From positions 159,177 through 223,176 of IMG/VR virus record IMGVR_UViG_3300028392_000029: a stretch of DNA of 64,000 nt. One strand, written 5' to 3'. A program made the position numbers and the translations under genes. This document shows, in pieces, positions 57,159 to 64,000 of this stretch. The stretch is from a virus. The notes beneath the pieces were generated by a model. That model saw nothing but the letters and a program-made list of their open reading frames with translations, ran no database searches and was not told where the DNA came from. Numbering within the stretch: position 1 is the stretch's first letter; each line of letters begins with the position of its first letter.

Positions 57159-57608
57159 TTAGCCTTCGTATGTAGCCGAGTTAGCACCATGTTCTGCACA
57201 TTCTACCCTTACACAATAGCAACGATTATTAGTCTTTTCTCTTATTAATTGATCAGCAAAATTAAAAGCATGTTCAGCAAACTTCTCTGCACCTACGCCA
57301 TCAAAGATGCGAATCTCTGCTAGACCTAACATTTCCAATTCTAAAAACTTTGACAAATATGGATCACTTTTATCCAATGCTAGTTTGTGATCAAAGTGAT
57401 CTTCCAGCCATGCCTTGAGCAACTTAAGACCGCCAAAGTCTACTGCCCAGTTTTTATTGTCTAATGTTTCACAACCAAAGGTAAACGTAAATGCTAGACT
57501 ATAACCATGTAGCAAATGACAGTGACTGTGATCTGCGTTTGGTTGACGGAATACAGCACTTAGTCCAATGTTGTGTCCATAGTGTTTTGTTGAGTAAAAT
57601 TTTGCCAT
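57159..57608 (-). CDS. queD: QueD-like 6-carboxy-tetrahydropterin synthase
   Basis: This 149-residue T-fold protein has Cys30 in HSHCHLLHGYSLAF, matching the catalytic Cys and the first metal-binding His of QueD, then VDFGGLKLLKAWLEDHFDHK and the C-terminal EHGANSA. The usual LHGH is LHGY here, so one zinc ligand is changed; nearby His27, His29 or His31 may compensate. QueD makes carboxy-tetrahydropterin on the path to preQ0, the deazaguanine that DpdA enzymes insert in DNA. QueC, QueE and FolE are not in the window. It has its own promoter (57683-57710). Confidence 0.85.
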   Translation of the reverse strand: MAKFYSTKHYGHNIGLSAVFRQPNADHSHCHLLHGYSLAFTFTFGCETLDNKNWAVDFGGLKLLKAWLEDHFDHKLALDKSDPYLSKFLELEMLGLAEIRIFDGVGAEKFAEHAFNFADQLIREKTNNRCYCVRVECAEHGANSATYEG

Positions 57609-57682
57609 TGTTATCTCCTAAGATTAAGCAATGGCATGCAGAGTTTATATTGCGGGATGAATGCCTAAGTCCGCATAGTATA

Positions 57683-57710
57683 ATTATACACTTTTATGCG
57701 TCTAGGTCAA
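57683..57710 (-). promoter_or_regulatory. Sigma70-type promoter for queD
   Basis: The minus strand reads TTGACC (57705-57710), a 16-base spacer, then TATAAT (57683-57688). It leaves an untranslated leader of about 70 bases before the queD ATG, with a GGAGA site. Confidence 0.7.
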
Positions 57711-57712
57711 GT

Positions 57713-59734
57713 TTATTGATTAGCAATCATGCCAAACCCTAACCATTGACCAGGATTGCCAGACACTGTGCATACCCAGCCAACATAGCTGTTTGCTCTT
57801 GGCTCAGTATTCCAGCAGACATCACCTGCATTGTAAGTTCCTACTGTTGGAAAACTTGTATTATTTGTGAATCGTTTATTGCCAATACTAACATCACCGT
57901 TGACAGCAAAACTTAAACTTGGATCTGGATTATTAACCCCTACAGTCAGTGCTCCGAAAACCTTAACAGTTTTACGTGTGTTAGATTTATCACCTAGTAC
58001 AATCTGTGTTGAATCACTACTAAGTACATTTGACTGCTGATTAGTGATTGATACTACTCCACCGAAGTTAATGTTAGCTGTAGTAATATCTATACTGTTT
58101 GTGCCGTCATTTAGTAGTAGTGACTTAACTTTAACATTACCCTGGCTTGCATCGATGTCATCTAAAAATGTACTATGTCCCGATACTGATAATGAATTTA
58201 ATGTTCCAAGAGCAGTTAAGTTACTATTAACAATACTAGATCCTAACCCTGTGGCAGTGACAGCAACTCTGCTGCCAATGTAATAGCTTTGATCAGCATG
58301 CAGATCTATACTTTCACTGCTGTATAACCTGTCAGGGCCAGCCATCATAATCAACTGTCTTGGCGCACCCGTACCAGACCATACCAAACCTAGACCGTAT
58401 ATGCTAGTATCTGTAGTTGCTTGGAATTGCATTGGACTTGTTCGGTCTATTCTAGTGTCAGCCACTAGATTGCTAACATGCAATGTACCATAAATATTCA
58501 CCACAGCATTTTGACCAGCGGCGTTACCAAAGTTTACTTCTCCGCTATTCTTTACAGTGATACGTGCAATATTGTCTGTAGTAATTTCGAGATCGTGATT
58601 ACTGTGTGTTCCAATAGAGGCTACATTAGTTCTCTGACTCCCGATACCGATTTCAACATTGTTATCAACAATACTGAAACTAGCATTAGGCTCGTCAGTG
58701 CCAATACCAATTCTGTTGTATGTACTATTAATAAAGACAAACTCTCCAAGGGCAGTATCGCCTGATACTGACAAACTTTCCAAAGTTCCAACAGTTTTTA
58801 AATTACTATTAACAATAGTGGATCCTAAAGTACCATTGGATAGTACTGGTACATTGTCGATCCTAAAACTAGAGTTTACATCTAAGTCTAAATGGCTGTT
58901 AGTCCACAATCTAGAACCGTTTCGATATACTAGCATGTTGTCGCTAGTACCAGTTACCCAATGTATGCCCTGTCCGTTTAATTGTTGTTCAGTGTTGGCA
59001 GTAAAGTTTCCTAACTCAAAAGCCGCACCCGATTCAGTAATTACTTGACTAGCTTTAATTGTTTGAGCAGTTAGAGTGCCGGTAATTGTAACAGGGCCGT
59101 CAATCTCAACCGAGTTATTGAATTTAGTAAGTCCGTTAATTTCAGTAAGTCCGTCTACTGTTAACGACTGTAATCGACCTAGGGTTTTTAAATTACTACT
59201 AGTAACTCCTGTACCTAGTGCCGTATGCGATAGTACAGGTGAGCCACTGATGTGATAGCTTTGGTCTACACCCAAATCTATTTCTAGAGTAGATGCTAGT
59301 CGACCATTTCTGTAAAGTAATGAACTAACGACAGTTGGTCCAACTTTCCAAACAAGCCCCTTTCCATTTAAATCAGCATTTTGCATGCCTGTGAATGTTA
59401 ACGGCTCTCTAGTTTCTTGTGTTACATCTGCGATTAAGTTAGCAACGGTAATTGTATTTGCACTAATATTACCAGATATGATTAAATCTTTAAGAAATCT
59501 TGTATCTTCCGAAACACTAATAGTGCCGTCAACTGTTAAGTTTCCAGCAACTTGTACGTTTCCGTCTAGCTTCTTTGTTCTAATGGTGTCAACAGTAGCC
59601 ATACCGTTAGAAACAATAAGACTAGTTTGACCAGCTAGATCTTGTATGCCGGTACTTTGGAATTGCGTGATTACGCCGCCGGAAACCTTGTTTCCACTTA
59701 TAGAACCGTCTGGTATAATTGTATTGTCAGCCAT
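57713..59734 (-). CDS. Modular fibre-like structural protein
   Basis: This 673-residue protein has at least three copies of a ~140-residue unit. Each has a GLVWxxGxxxxxLLYRNGRL segment, then xxDLGVDQSYxIxGxPVL, and ends in SSNLKTLGxLxSLTVDG. The first copy begins near residue 115, the last near 435. Between units lie short GNLTVDGTISVS beta repeats as in phage fibre shafts. The C-terminus (NTEPRANSYVGWVCTVSGNP) is a fibre-tip-like domain. It belongs to the virion and is read from a late promoter at 59756-59763. Confidence 0.82.
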   Translation of the reverse strand: MADNTIIPDGSISGNKVSGGVITQFQSTGIQDLAGQTSLIVSNGMATVDTIRTKKLDGNVQVAGNLTVDGTISVSEDTRFLKDLIISGNISANTITVANLIADVTQETREPLTFTGMQNADLNGKGLVWKVGPTVVSSLLYRNGRLASTLEIDLGVDQSYHISGSPVLSHTALGTGVTSSNLKTLGRLQSLTVDGLTEINGLTKFNNSVEIDGPVTITGTLTAQTIKASQVITESGAAFELGNFTANTEQQLNGQGIHWVTGTSDNMLVYRNGSRLWTNSHLDLDVNSSFRIDNVPVLSNGTLGSTIVNSNLKTVGTLESLSVSGDTALGEFVFINSTYNRIGIGTDEPNASFSIVDNNVEIGIGSQRTNVASIGTHSNHDLEITTDNIARITVKNSGEVNFGNAAGQNAVVNIYGTLHVSNLVADTRIDRTSPMQFQATTDTSIYGLGLVWSGTGAPRQLIMMAGPDRLYSSESIDLHADQSYYIGSRVAVTATGLGSSIVNSNLTALGTLNSLSVSGHSTFLDDIDASQGNVKVKSLLLNDGTNSIDITTANINFGGVVSITNQQSNVLSSDSTQIVLGDKSNTRKTVKVFGALTVGVNNPDPSLSFAVNGDVSIGNKRFTNNTSFPTVGTYNAGDVCWNTEPRANSYVGWVCTVSGNPGQWLGFGMIANQ

Positions 59735-59755
59735 GGATAAACACTCTCTTTTGAG

Positions 59756-59763
59756 TATTTATC
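59756..59763 (-). promoter_or_regulatory. T4-type late promoter for the 57713-59734 gene
   Basis: GATAAATA on the minus strand, 22 bases ahead of the ATG at 59734, matches the late -10 in seven of eight bases. Confidence 0.6.
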
Positions 59764-59776
59764 CACGGACTGGTGC

Positions 59777-60979
59777 TTAACTAGATGCTTTAAGAATAAT
59801 GATTTCTTCGTTTAAACGACCATTTAGGCGTGTATCAGTAGCATTGATATCGTCTAAGAACTTACGTAACTGCACCTTACCTGCCGCTTTGAACTCTTTA
59901 AGTTTCTCTTCGGGCTTGCGTAGTGTTTTCTGGACACTAGTAGACTCGTTGAAGTTAACAATACTTGCACCCTTAACACCTAGTTCTTTGTACTCTTCTG
60001 CAATATAGCGTCCGAGCTTTCGGCTCTTAGTGTTGTAAGTCCATACTTCCTTAGCACCGATGATGTCTGTAGGATTAATACTAACAAGTTTTAAAGGTTC
60101 GCAAGATTTCATGTACTTGAGTTTAGCAACAATCTTTTCTTTAGGCTGTGCCTTTTTAGCACGTGGAGCGCGATTAACCTTAGCCTCTTGTGCTAACATA
60201 TCACATGCACTTGCAATTTCTTGATAGAACGCAATTAGACTGCGAATTTGCTTTTTAGTACGATGGCTGTATGCTTCTTTCAATTGCTCGTCACCGTTAC
60301 CACTAGCAAGTTCTTCTAGCTCGGCTAGATCTCTAGCATATAGGTTTTTAATAATACGAGCATGTGCGGCTTTGACTTCTTTGCCTTTGAGCAAGTTCAA
60401 AACCTTAAATGCTTTTGGATCAAACGACTCTGGATCGTTTTGAAAACCTTCGATAGCATCCTCTAATTCTTCAGTCATGCGGAACGAAGCTTCACGAACC
60501 CGATCCTGTATACTAGGTTGCGGAATTACAGGCTTGGCTGCTTCAGCGGCCTTTGCTTCATCTTCGTCAACATCATTTTTACCATCAGCGATAACCTTGA
60601 CAATCTCTGCTCGCAACCAAGCACTAGTATCTCGCCCGTCATTAAAATCTGCGCGAACTGCTGGCATCCCACGAAGTAAACAGCTGGCAATAGCACCCAT
60701 GGTTGAGTTACAACGATTGTCTTTAGTTTTCTTAAAGGCGGCAATGTCTTCCTTAGTGCAACCCACAGTAGCCATCCATTTAAGCACAGCAGGCTTCAAA
60801 TCTTTGCCGTTGAATTCTAAGCGATAGTATTCCATAGCATGATGCCAGTGACGCAAAAATTGCGAAGCGTCCATAGACTCTACATTATCCCAAACTGGGC
60901 TATGATCTTTAGCCGCTTTGGTGCGATGAGCAGTTACCTGCTTTTTGGTAACTCTAGTTTTGGTTGCCACTTTAGCCAT
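59777..60979 (-). CDS. Early Lys/Ala/Glu-rich protein of unknown function
   Basis: This 400-residue protein begins MAKVATKTRVTKKQVTAHRT, a basic tail, then a helical part (ASQFLRHWHHAMEYYRLEFN). A central Lys/Glu-rich coiled region follows (ARIIKNLYARDLAELEELAS), then a Pro/Lys linker (NRAPRAKKAQPKEKIVAKLK) and a folded C-terminal part (LVSINPTDIIGAKEVWTYNT). I recall this type in marine T4-like phages without a name. It has the only perfect sigma70 promoter in the right third of the window, so it is likely strongly early-expressed. A host-takeover or DNA-binding role is possible. Confidence 0.72.
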   Translation of the reverse strand: MAKVATKTRVTKKQVTAHRTKAAKDHSPVWDNVESMDASQFLRHWHHAMEYYRLEFNGKDLKPAVLKWMATVGCTKEDIAAFKKTKDNRCNSTMGAIASCLLRGMPAVRADFNDGRDTSAWLRAEIVKVIADGKNDVDEDEAKAAEAAKPVIPQPSIQDRVREASFRMTEELEDAIEGFQNDPESFDPKAFKVLNLLKGKEVKAAHARIIKNLYARDLAELEELASGNGDEQLKEAYSHRTKKQIRSLIAFYQEIASACDMLAQEAKVNRAPRAKKAQPKEKIVAKLKYMKSCEPLKLVSINPTDIIGAKEVWTYNTKSRKLGRYIAEEYKELGVKGASIVNFNESTSVQKTLRKPEEKLKEFKAAGKVQLRKFLDDINATDTRLNGRLNEEIIILKASS

Positions 60980-61010
60980 TTTTCACTCCTGTGTGTTAAA
61001 CAATATACAT

Positions 61011-61039
61011 ATTATAGCACCGTTGGAGGTAGTTGTCAA
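61011..61039 (-). promoter_or_regulatory. Perfect sigma70-type promoter for the 60979 gene
   Basis: The minus strand reads TTGACA (61034-61039), a 17-base spacer, then TATAAT (61011-61016). The -35 overlaps the last codon region and stop of the SGNH-like gene. An AGGAG site precedes the ATG. Confidence 0.88.
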
Positions 61040-61923
61040 CCTGTAGATCTATTTAAGATTTTGATTTCTATACTTTTGGCTAGTCTATCTGCAACTCTAC
61101 GATTCCAGGTTTCCCCAAAATGCAGACCATCTCGTGCCATATTTTCGGGTAGCATCTCGCCGGCAGATAGATTTGCCCAAATTATATCATCAAATTTGAT
61201 ATTTAATTGTTCTTCCCACATGGTATCATAAGTCCATTGGTATACCGGAATACCGGCCAGTCGCCATAATAGTATAGTCGAGTGATACATCATAAGAGCA
61301 TTATAAGAGTCTGATTTATGCTTGATCATACAGCTATAAAATTCTGTTAGATTTGGACTACCTTTGGGAAAGTTTGCGTAACTTTCATCTAACTGCCAAG
61401 GGCCGAGCATACCATATGCTTCTAAATTTTTATACATCATCCTACAGGTTTGAGGCCATTGTATTACTACAAATTTTGGTCTGATGCTAGATGTGTTTTT
61501 TAAAAATAACAAAGAGTTAAGATAAACTAATTCTGCACTTCCGCCGCCCTTGGCATGATTAATTACAGGTATATTTAATTTGTCGCTAAGGATATTCGCC
61601 CACATTTCGTCTTCAGCTAATCCTTCGCCCTCCGTGAAACTGCAACCAAACACCATAAAGAAATTGTTATCAGTAACATCGGATAGGTCTTTGCTACGGT
61701 ATCCTAATGAGTTTTTTGCATATGAAATTTGCTTAGTAGCATATCGCCATGATGGTCCCATAATCTTTAGATTTTTAAAATAAAGTTTTTCAGTATCAGT
61801 ACCATTAGGACTAAAAGTAGTTGGGGCGGTGCGGTCTGAGAAATTAACAGCAATGCTATTGTATGAGTCAACTCTATCAATAATTCGTCCCAAGTTATGT
61901 TTATTAACAGTAAGATTATTCAT
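61036..61923 (-). CDS. SGNH/GDSL-hydrolase-like protein
   Basis: This 295-residue protein has VFGCSFTEGEGL with Ser95 as nucleophile, HAKGGGSAELVYLNS as the Gly block, and ARDGLHFGETWN with Asp265 and His268 as the DxxH pair near the end. This arrangement is the SGNH hydrolase family (esterases and acetyltransferase-like enzymes acting on sugars or lipids). The Asn block is not obvious. It overlaps the radical SAM gene by eight bases. A surface-glycan or capsid-decoration substrate is plausible. Confidence 0.75.
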   Translation of the reverse strand: MNNLTVNKHNLGRIIDRVDSYNSIAVNFSDRTAPTTFSPNGTDTEKLYFKNLKIMGPSWRYATKQISYAKNSLGYRSKDLSDVTDNNFFMVFGCSFTEGEGLAEDEMWANILSDKLNIPVINHAKGGGSAELVYLNSLLFLKNTSSIRPKFVVIQWPQTCRMMYKNLEAYGMLGPWQLDESYANFPKGSPNLTEFYSCMIKHKSDSYNALMMYHSTILLWRLAGIPVYQWTYDTMWEEQLNIKFDDIIWANLSAGEMLPENMARDGLHFGETWNRRVADRLAKSIEIKILNRSTG

Positions 61924-63277
61924 TTTCTTTTTCGCATATTTGATAAAATCCAGTCATTTCTGGAAATGTTTTTTTAAAATCTGTATTTCGCCTATGATCA
62001 TGTTCAGCGAACCATGCATGGAAGTCTTTGCGGCCTTCTCTTAATTTATTATCGGAGTAAAAAGTAGTCTCCATATAGTTGACTACTCTACGAAATTTTT
62101 CATATTCCAACTCTGAAAATGTACCAGCAGTGAGTCCGATATTGTCTTTTATAAAATTTAAACTAGCATGCATATATGGCATAAATTCTTCTTTAGGTAA
62201 GATATTTATATCGTACTGTAAAGGTTCTTTAAGATACGGAGTATCAAATCTAATTCTGTGCTGATTAATATGTGCGTACCACCCATATAGTCTACGCCAT
62301 TCTAACAGTTTTTGCAAGAGTGTCTTAAATCCGGTCACTGACAATATATTGAATGTTATCATAAATGTAATTGGATTTTTAGTCTTTAACATATATGTAT
62401 GGAAATTGTATTCCCAAGATTTCAAATCTAGTCCAGTGCGTATGTATTCTGCCGGAGCGCCCCAAGTATCTAAACTAGTGAACAGTTTAAATCCTTTTAT
62501 CTTTTTCTCAGCTCTGAGTTTTTCAACCTTTTCTGCTAGGCGTTCAACTAAAATGGGTTTAACACCTAGGTTACTGTTAATGTTTAGTTCTAAGTTTGGC
62601 AACGGGTTTTTATCTAAATCTTCTAGCAGTCGCCATGTCGATTTTTGCAATAAAGGCTCGCCGCCGGTGATGCGTAAAATATTTAGAGTTCTACTTACAG
62701 TTGGCCACCACTTCCACCATGCATCCACATACGGATTCGATTCTTCTTCGTAGATAACAAGTTTGTCTATACCAAAGTGGTGATTCTTGACTGGGTATGG
62801 GCCGTGTTGTTTTATTTCTTTGTAGTAGGCACTAGACGCTTTTGGATGACAGTACCCGCATTTAAAATTGCACTCATTTCCAAAACTTACTTCAATGTAT
62901 TCTGGATTAACATTAAAGTCAGGGCCTTGCGTAAGTATCTCATTAAATCGATGGTCTGTGTATATACTGGCATTGCGTTCGTGGCGATCGCTGATGTAAT
63001 CATCGCCCATTGCTTCAATGTTCCAACAGTACTGGCATCCACTGGGTTTTTCACCGTTTAACATTTCTAAACGCTGTGTCTTTTTTTCGTTGGTATTATG
63101 TATCGCACTAGGATTACTTTTAATCTCTTCCAGCGGGATAGTATGTGGGGCAGGGTGATAACAACTGTGTGTTTCACCTGACTGCAAGTAGATAGTAGTA
63201 TGATGCCATTTAGCAAGACAAAATGTTTTACTAGCTGTATCTGTTATATCTTTTATTTCAAATATCCGTTGTTTCAT
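61916..63277 (-). CDS. Radical SAM protein with extra cysteine cluster
   Basis: This is a 453-residue protein. CNFKCGYC (Cys136, 140, 143) is the CxxxCxxC radical SAM motif, and LRITGGEPLLQ is the GGE motif. NINSNLGVKPILVERL is an adjacent strand. The N-terminal 130 residues have Cys20, Cys39, Cys81 and Cys84 (SGCQYCWNIE), which could hold an auxiliary cluster of the twitch/SPASM type in an inverted position. It is in tight overlap with an oxygenase and an SGNH protein, so the three probably act on one substrate. It is not QueE-like: its length and the cysteine pattern differ. Confidence 0.85.
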   Translation of the reverse strand: MKQRIFEIKDITDTASKTFCLAKWHHTTIYLQSGETHSCYHPAPHTIPLEEIKSNPSAIHNTNEKKTQRLEMLNGEKPSGCQYCWNIEAMGDDYISDRHERNASIYTDHRFNEILTQGPDFNVNPEYIEVSFGNECNFKCGYCHPKASSAYYKEIKQHGPYPVKNHHFGIDKLVIYEEESNPYVDAWWKWWPTVSRTLNILRITGGEPLLQKSTWRLLEDLDKNPLPNLELNINSNLGVKPILVERLAEKVEKLRAEKKIKGFKLFTSLDTWGAPAEYIRTGLDLKSWEYNFHTYMLKTKNPITFMITFNILSVTGFKTLLQKLLEWRRLYGWYAHINQHRIRFDTPYLKEPLQYDINILPKEEFMPYMHASLNFIKDNIGLTAGTFSELEYEKFRRVVNYMETTFYSDNKLREGRKDFHAWFAEHDHRRNTDFKKTFPEMTGFYQICEKENE

Positions 63278-63849
63278 TTATCTTTCATAATGTAGTGTAC
63301 ACCAATGCTTATCCTTAATGGACTGTTTTTAGGTGCTTCTGCTTTATGATGGATATTGGCTGGAAACAAAACTGCTCGACCTTTTTTATACTGACATCTA
63401 AATATTTCAGTAGTATGATCAGTGTCGTAAAACACAGTATCGCCGTCACTGTCGTTTACATAATAAACTAATACCCAGGCAATTGGGTCTGGATAATCAA
63501 TATGAGGATTAAGATCAAACCCACGCAATGTTCCATTGAACCGCACCCGTGCAAGTCTAACCACTTCTAAGTCTGGCAGTGCTTTGGGTATTACATCAAT
63601 AGTTAGTGCATCATTCAGCAACTTGGTAATACTGTGGAACTCATTAACTTCTCTGTTGGTAATATCGAACACCATGTAGCTCAATGCCCATTCTTTCCCA
63701 GCATTGTGCATGGCATCAATTTCAATCCAACTCCACGGTATGCCTCTGCTGATTTTATCTATGTAAGTTTCAAACCATGCGGGAAACGCATTATCGAGTA
63801 CGATAATTTTACTAGTATCCACCTCGTCTTTTAATTTTCTCAAGTCCAT
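63274..63849 (-). CDS. 2-oxoglutarate/Fe(II)-dependent oxygenase
   Basis: This 191-residue protein has the HxD...H iron triad with His116 and Asp118 in NPHIDYPDP, and His167 or 168 in NIHHKAEAP. Arg179 in LRISIGVHY would bind 2-oxoglutarate. Small 2OG oxygenases of this type are frequent in cyanophages and act on unknown substrates. It ends in an ATGA overlap with the radical SAM gene. Together with the SGNH gene this makes a three-gene modification set. Confidence 0.87.
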   Translation of the reverse strand: MDLRKLKDEVDTSKIIVLDNAFPAWFETYIDKISRGIPWSWIEIDAMHNAGKEWALSYMVFDITNREVNEFHSITKLLNDALTIDVIPKALPDLEVVRLARVRFNGTLRGFDLNPHIDYPDPIAWVLVYYVNDSDGDTVFYDTDHTTEIFRCQYKKGRAVLFPANIHHKAEAPKNSPLRISIGVHYIMKDK

Positions 63850-64000
63850 AAACTATCACGGGCCTTGATCAATCGGATCATCATGGCTTCATCTTCTGCT
63901 TCGTAGGCCGCTTCAATTTCTTGTAGTAGCTTGTGTGACTTATTGCTCATTTCTTCAAGTTCAGGACTCCTGTCATTTCTAAAACTTAGCTTGCCACCGT
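63840..64000 (-). CDS. Unknown protein, 5' end beyond window edge
   Basis: A frame open at the right edge gives about 52 residues ending AAYEAEDEAMMIRLIKARDS then LWT and a TGA at 63840. The visible part is helical and acidic (ELEEMSNKSHKLLQEIE). Its 3' end overlaps the oxygenase start by ten bases. It is too short to name. Confidence 0.55.
   Translation of the reverse strand, partial: GGKLSFRNDRSPELEEMSNKSHKLLQEIEAAYEAEDEAMMIRLIKARDSLWT

Noticed and set aside
57609-57682. Possible preQ1 riboswitch in the queD leader
   Set aside because: A GCGG...CCGC stem exists, but the loop and the A-rich tail do not make the pseudoknot of class I, II or III preQ1 riboswitches.
62213-62220. Perfect TATAAATA on the minus strand inside the radical SAM gene
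   Set aside because: It is about 290 bases from the next start codon and in the middle of coding sequence; AT-rich DNA yields such octamers by chance.
61916-63277. QueE identity for the radical SAM gene
   Set aside because: Length is twice that of QueE, the cysteine motif is the plain CxxxCxxC and there are four extra N-terminal cysteines.
1-64000. tRNA genes, CRISPR arrays, insertion sequences, integrase or attachment sites
   Set aside because: I looked in all gaps and saw no cloverleaf-like arms with a TTC arm, no regular spacer array, no transposase or recombinase motif. Gaps are under 170 bases, so little could be hidden.

Overview
The window is part of a large T4-like (myovirus-type) phage genome. 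The evidence is a T4-style replication set (B-family DNA polymerase gp43, sliding clamp gp45, clamp loader gp44, the small DNA-binding protein DsbA), T4-late-type promoters ([T/G]ATAAATA), and long tail-fibre genes of the kind seen in marine and freshwater T4-like phages. The DNA is AT-rich. Nearly everything reads on the minus strand; the plus strand carries only phoH, a zinc-ribbon gene and a small Lys/Ala/Pro-rich gene. The lysis set (GH19 endolysin, coiled-coil inner-membrane spanin, lipoprotein spanin, holin-like protein) implies a Gram-negative host. The host species cannot be fixed from the sequence. No terminase, major capsid, portal or prohead protease gene lies in the window.

Layout in transcription order (high to low coordinates). 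64000-61036: truncated gene, 2OG-Fe(II) oxygenase, radical SAM protein and SGNH-hydrolase-like protein, tightly packed. 60979-59777: unknown Lys-rich protein behind a perfect sigma70-type promoter. 59734-57713: modular fibre-like structural protein. 57608-55175: QueD, methyltransferase, a 56-residue membrane protein and UV-damage endonuclease. 55188-53674: small basic protein, superoxide dismutase, zinc ribbon and an ErpA/IscA Fe-S carrier, around back-to-back late promoters. 53667-31029: the fibre/adhesin block, with a 3934-residue fibre, a YadA-like fibre, two other fibre proteins and a 1397-residue protein that carries a complete animal-type haem peroxidase domain followed by Ig-like modules. 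31027-26768: small phage genes, a DnaE-like fragment, GroES-like co-chaperonin, clamp loader gp44 and PhoH. 26601-23149: two virion-type unknowns, then lysis. 23080-18880: DnaJ, peptide deformylase, ClpA-like ATPase and one unknown. 18807-10296: a late operon whose products mostly share a short N-terminal peptide like the T4 capsid-targeting sequence, including a ligase-like protein, a nucleotidyltransferase, a Dps ferritin and low-complexity proteins. 10179-5613: DsbA, DNA polymerase, UDP-glucose-dehydrogenase-like protein, sliding clamp. 5613-2420: membrane protein, DpdA-like DNA transglycosylase and a flavin-dependent halogenase coupled to it by an ATGA overlap. 2389-1: small early-type genes including a PD-(D/E)XK-type nuclease candidate.

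Three themes stand out. First, a DNA-modification theme: DpdA with QueD, and a halogenase translationally coupled to DpdA. Second, an oxidant-handling theme: SOD, Dps, haem peroxidase and Fe-S carrier. The SOD carries an N-terminal extension ending in the same [L/I]-x-E-G type of site as the putative capsid cargo proteins and is read from a late promoter, so it may be packaged. Third, a proteostasis theme: DnaJ, Def, ClpA and GroES-like proteins, with consensus host-type promoters in front of dnaJ and of the gene just upstream of clamp loader gp44.
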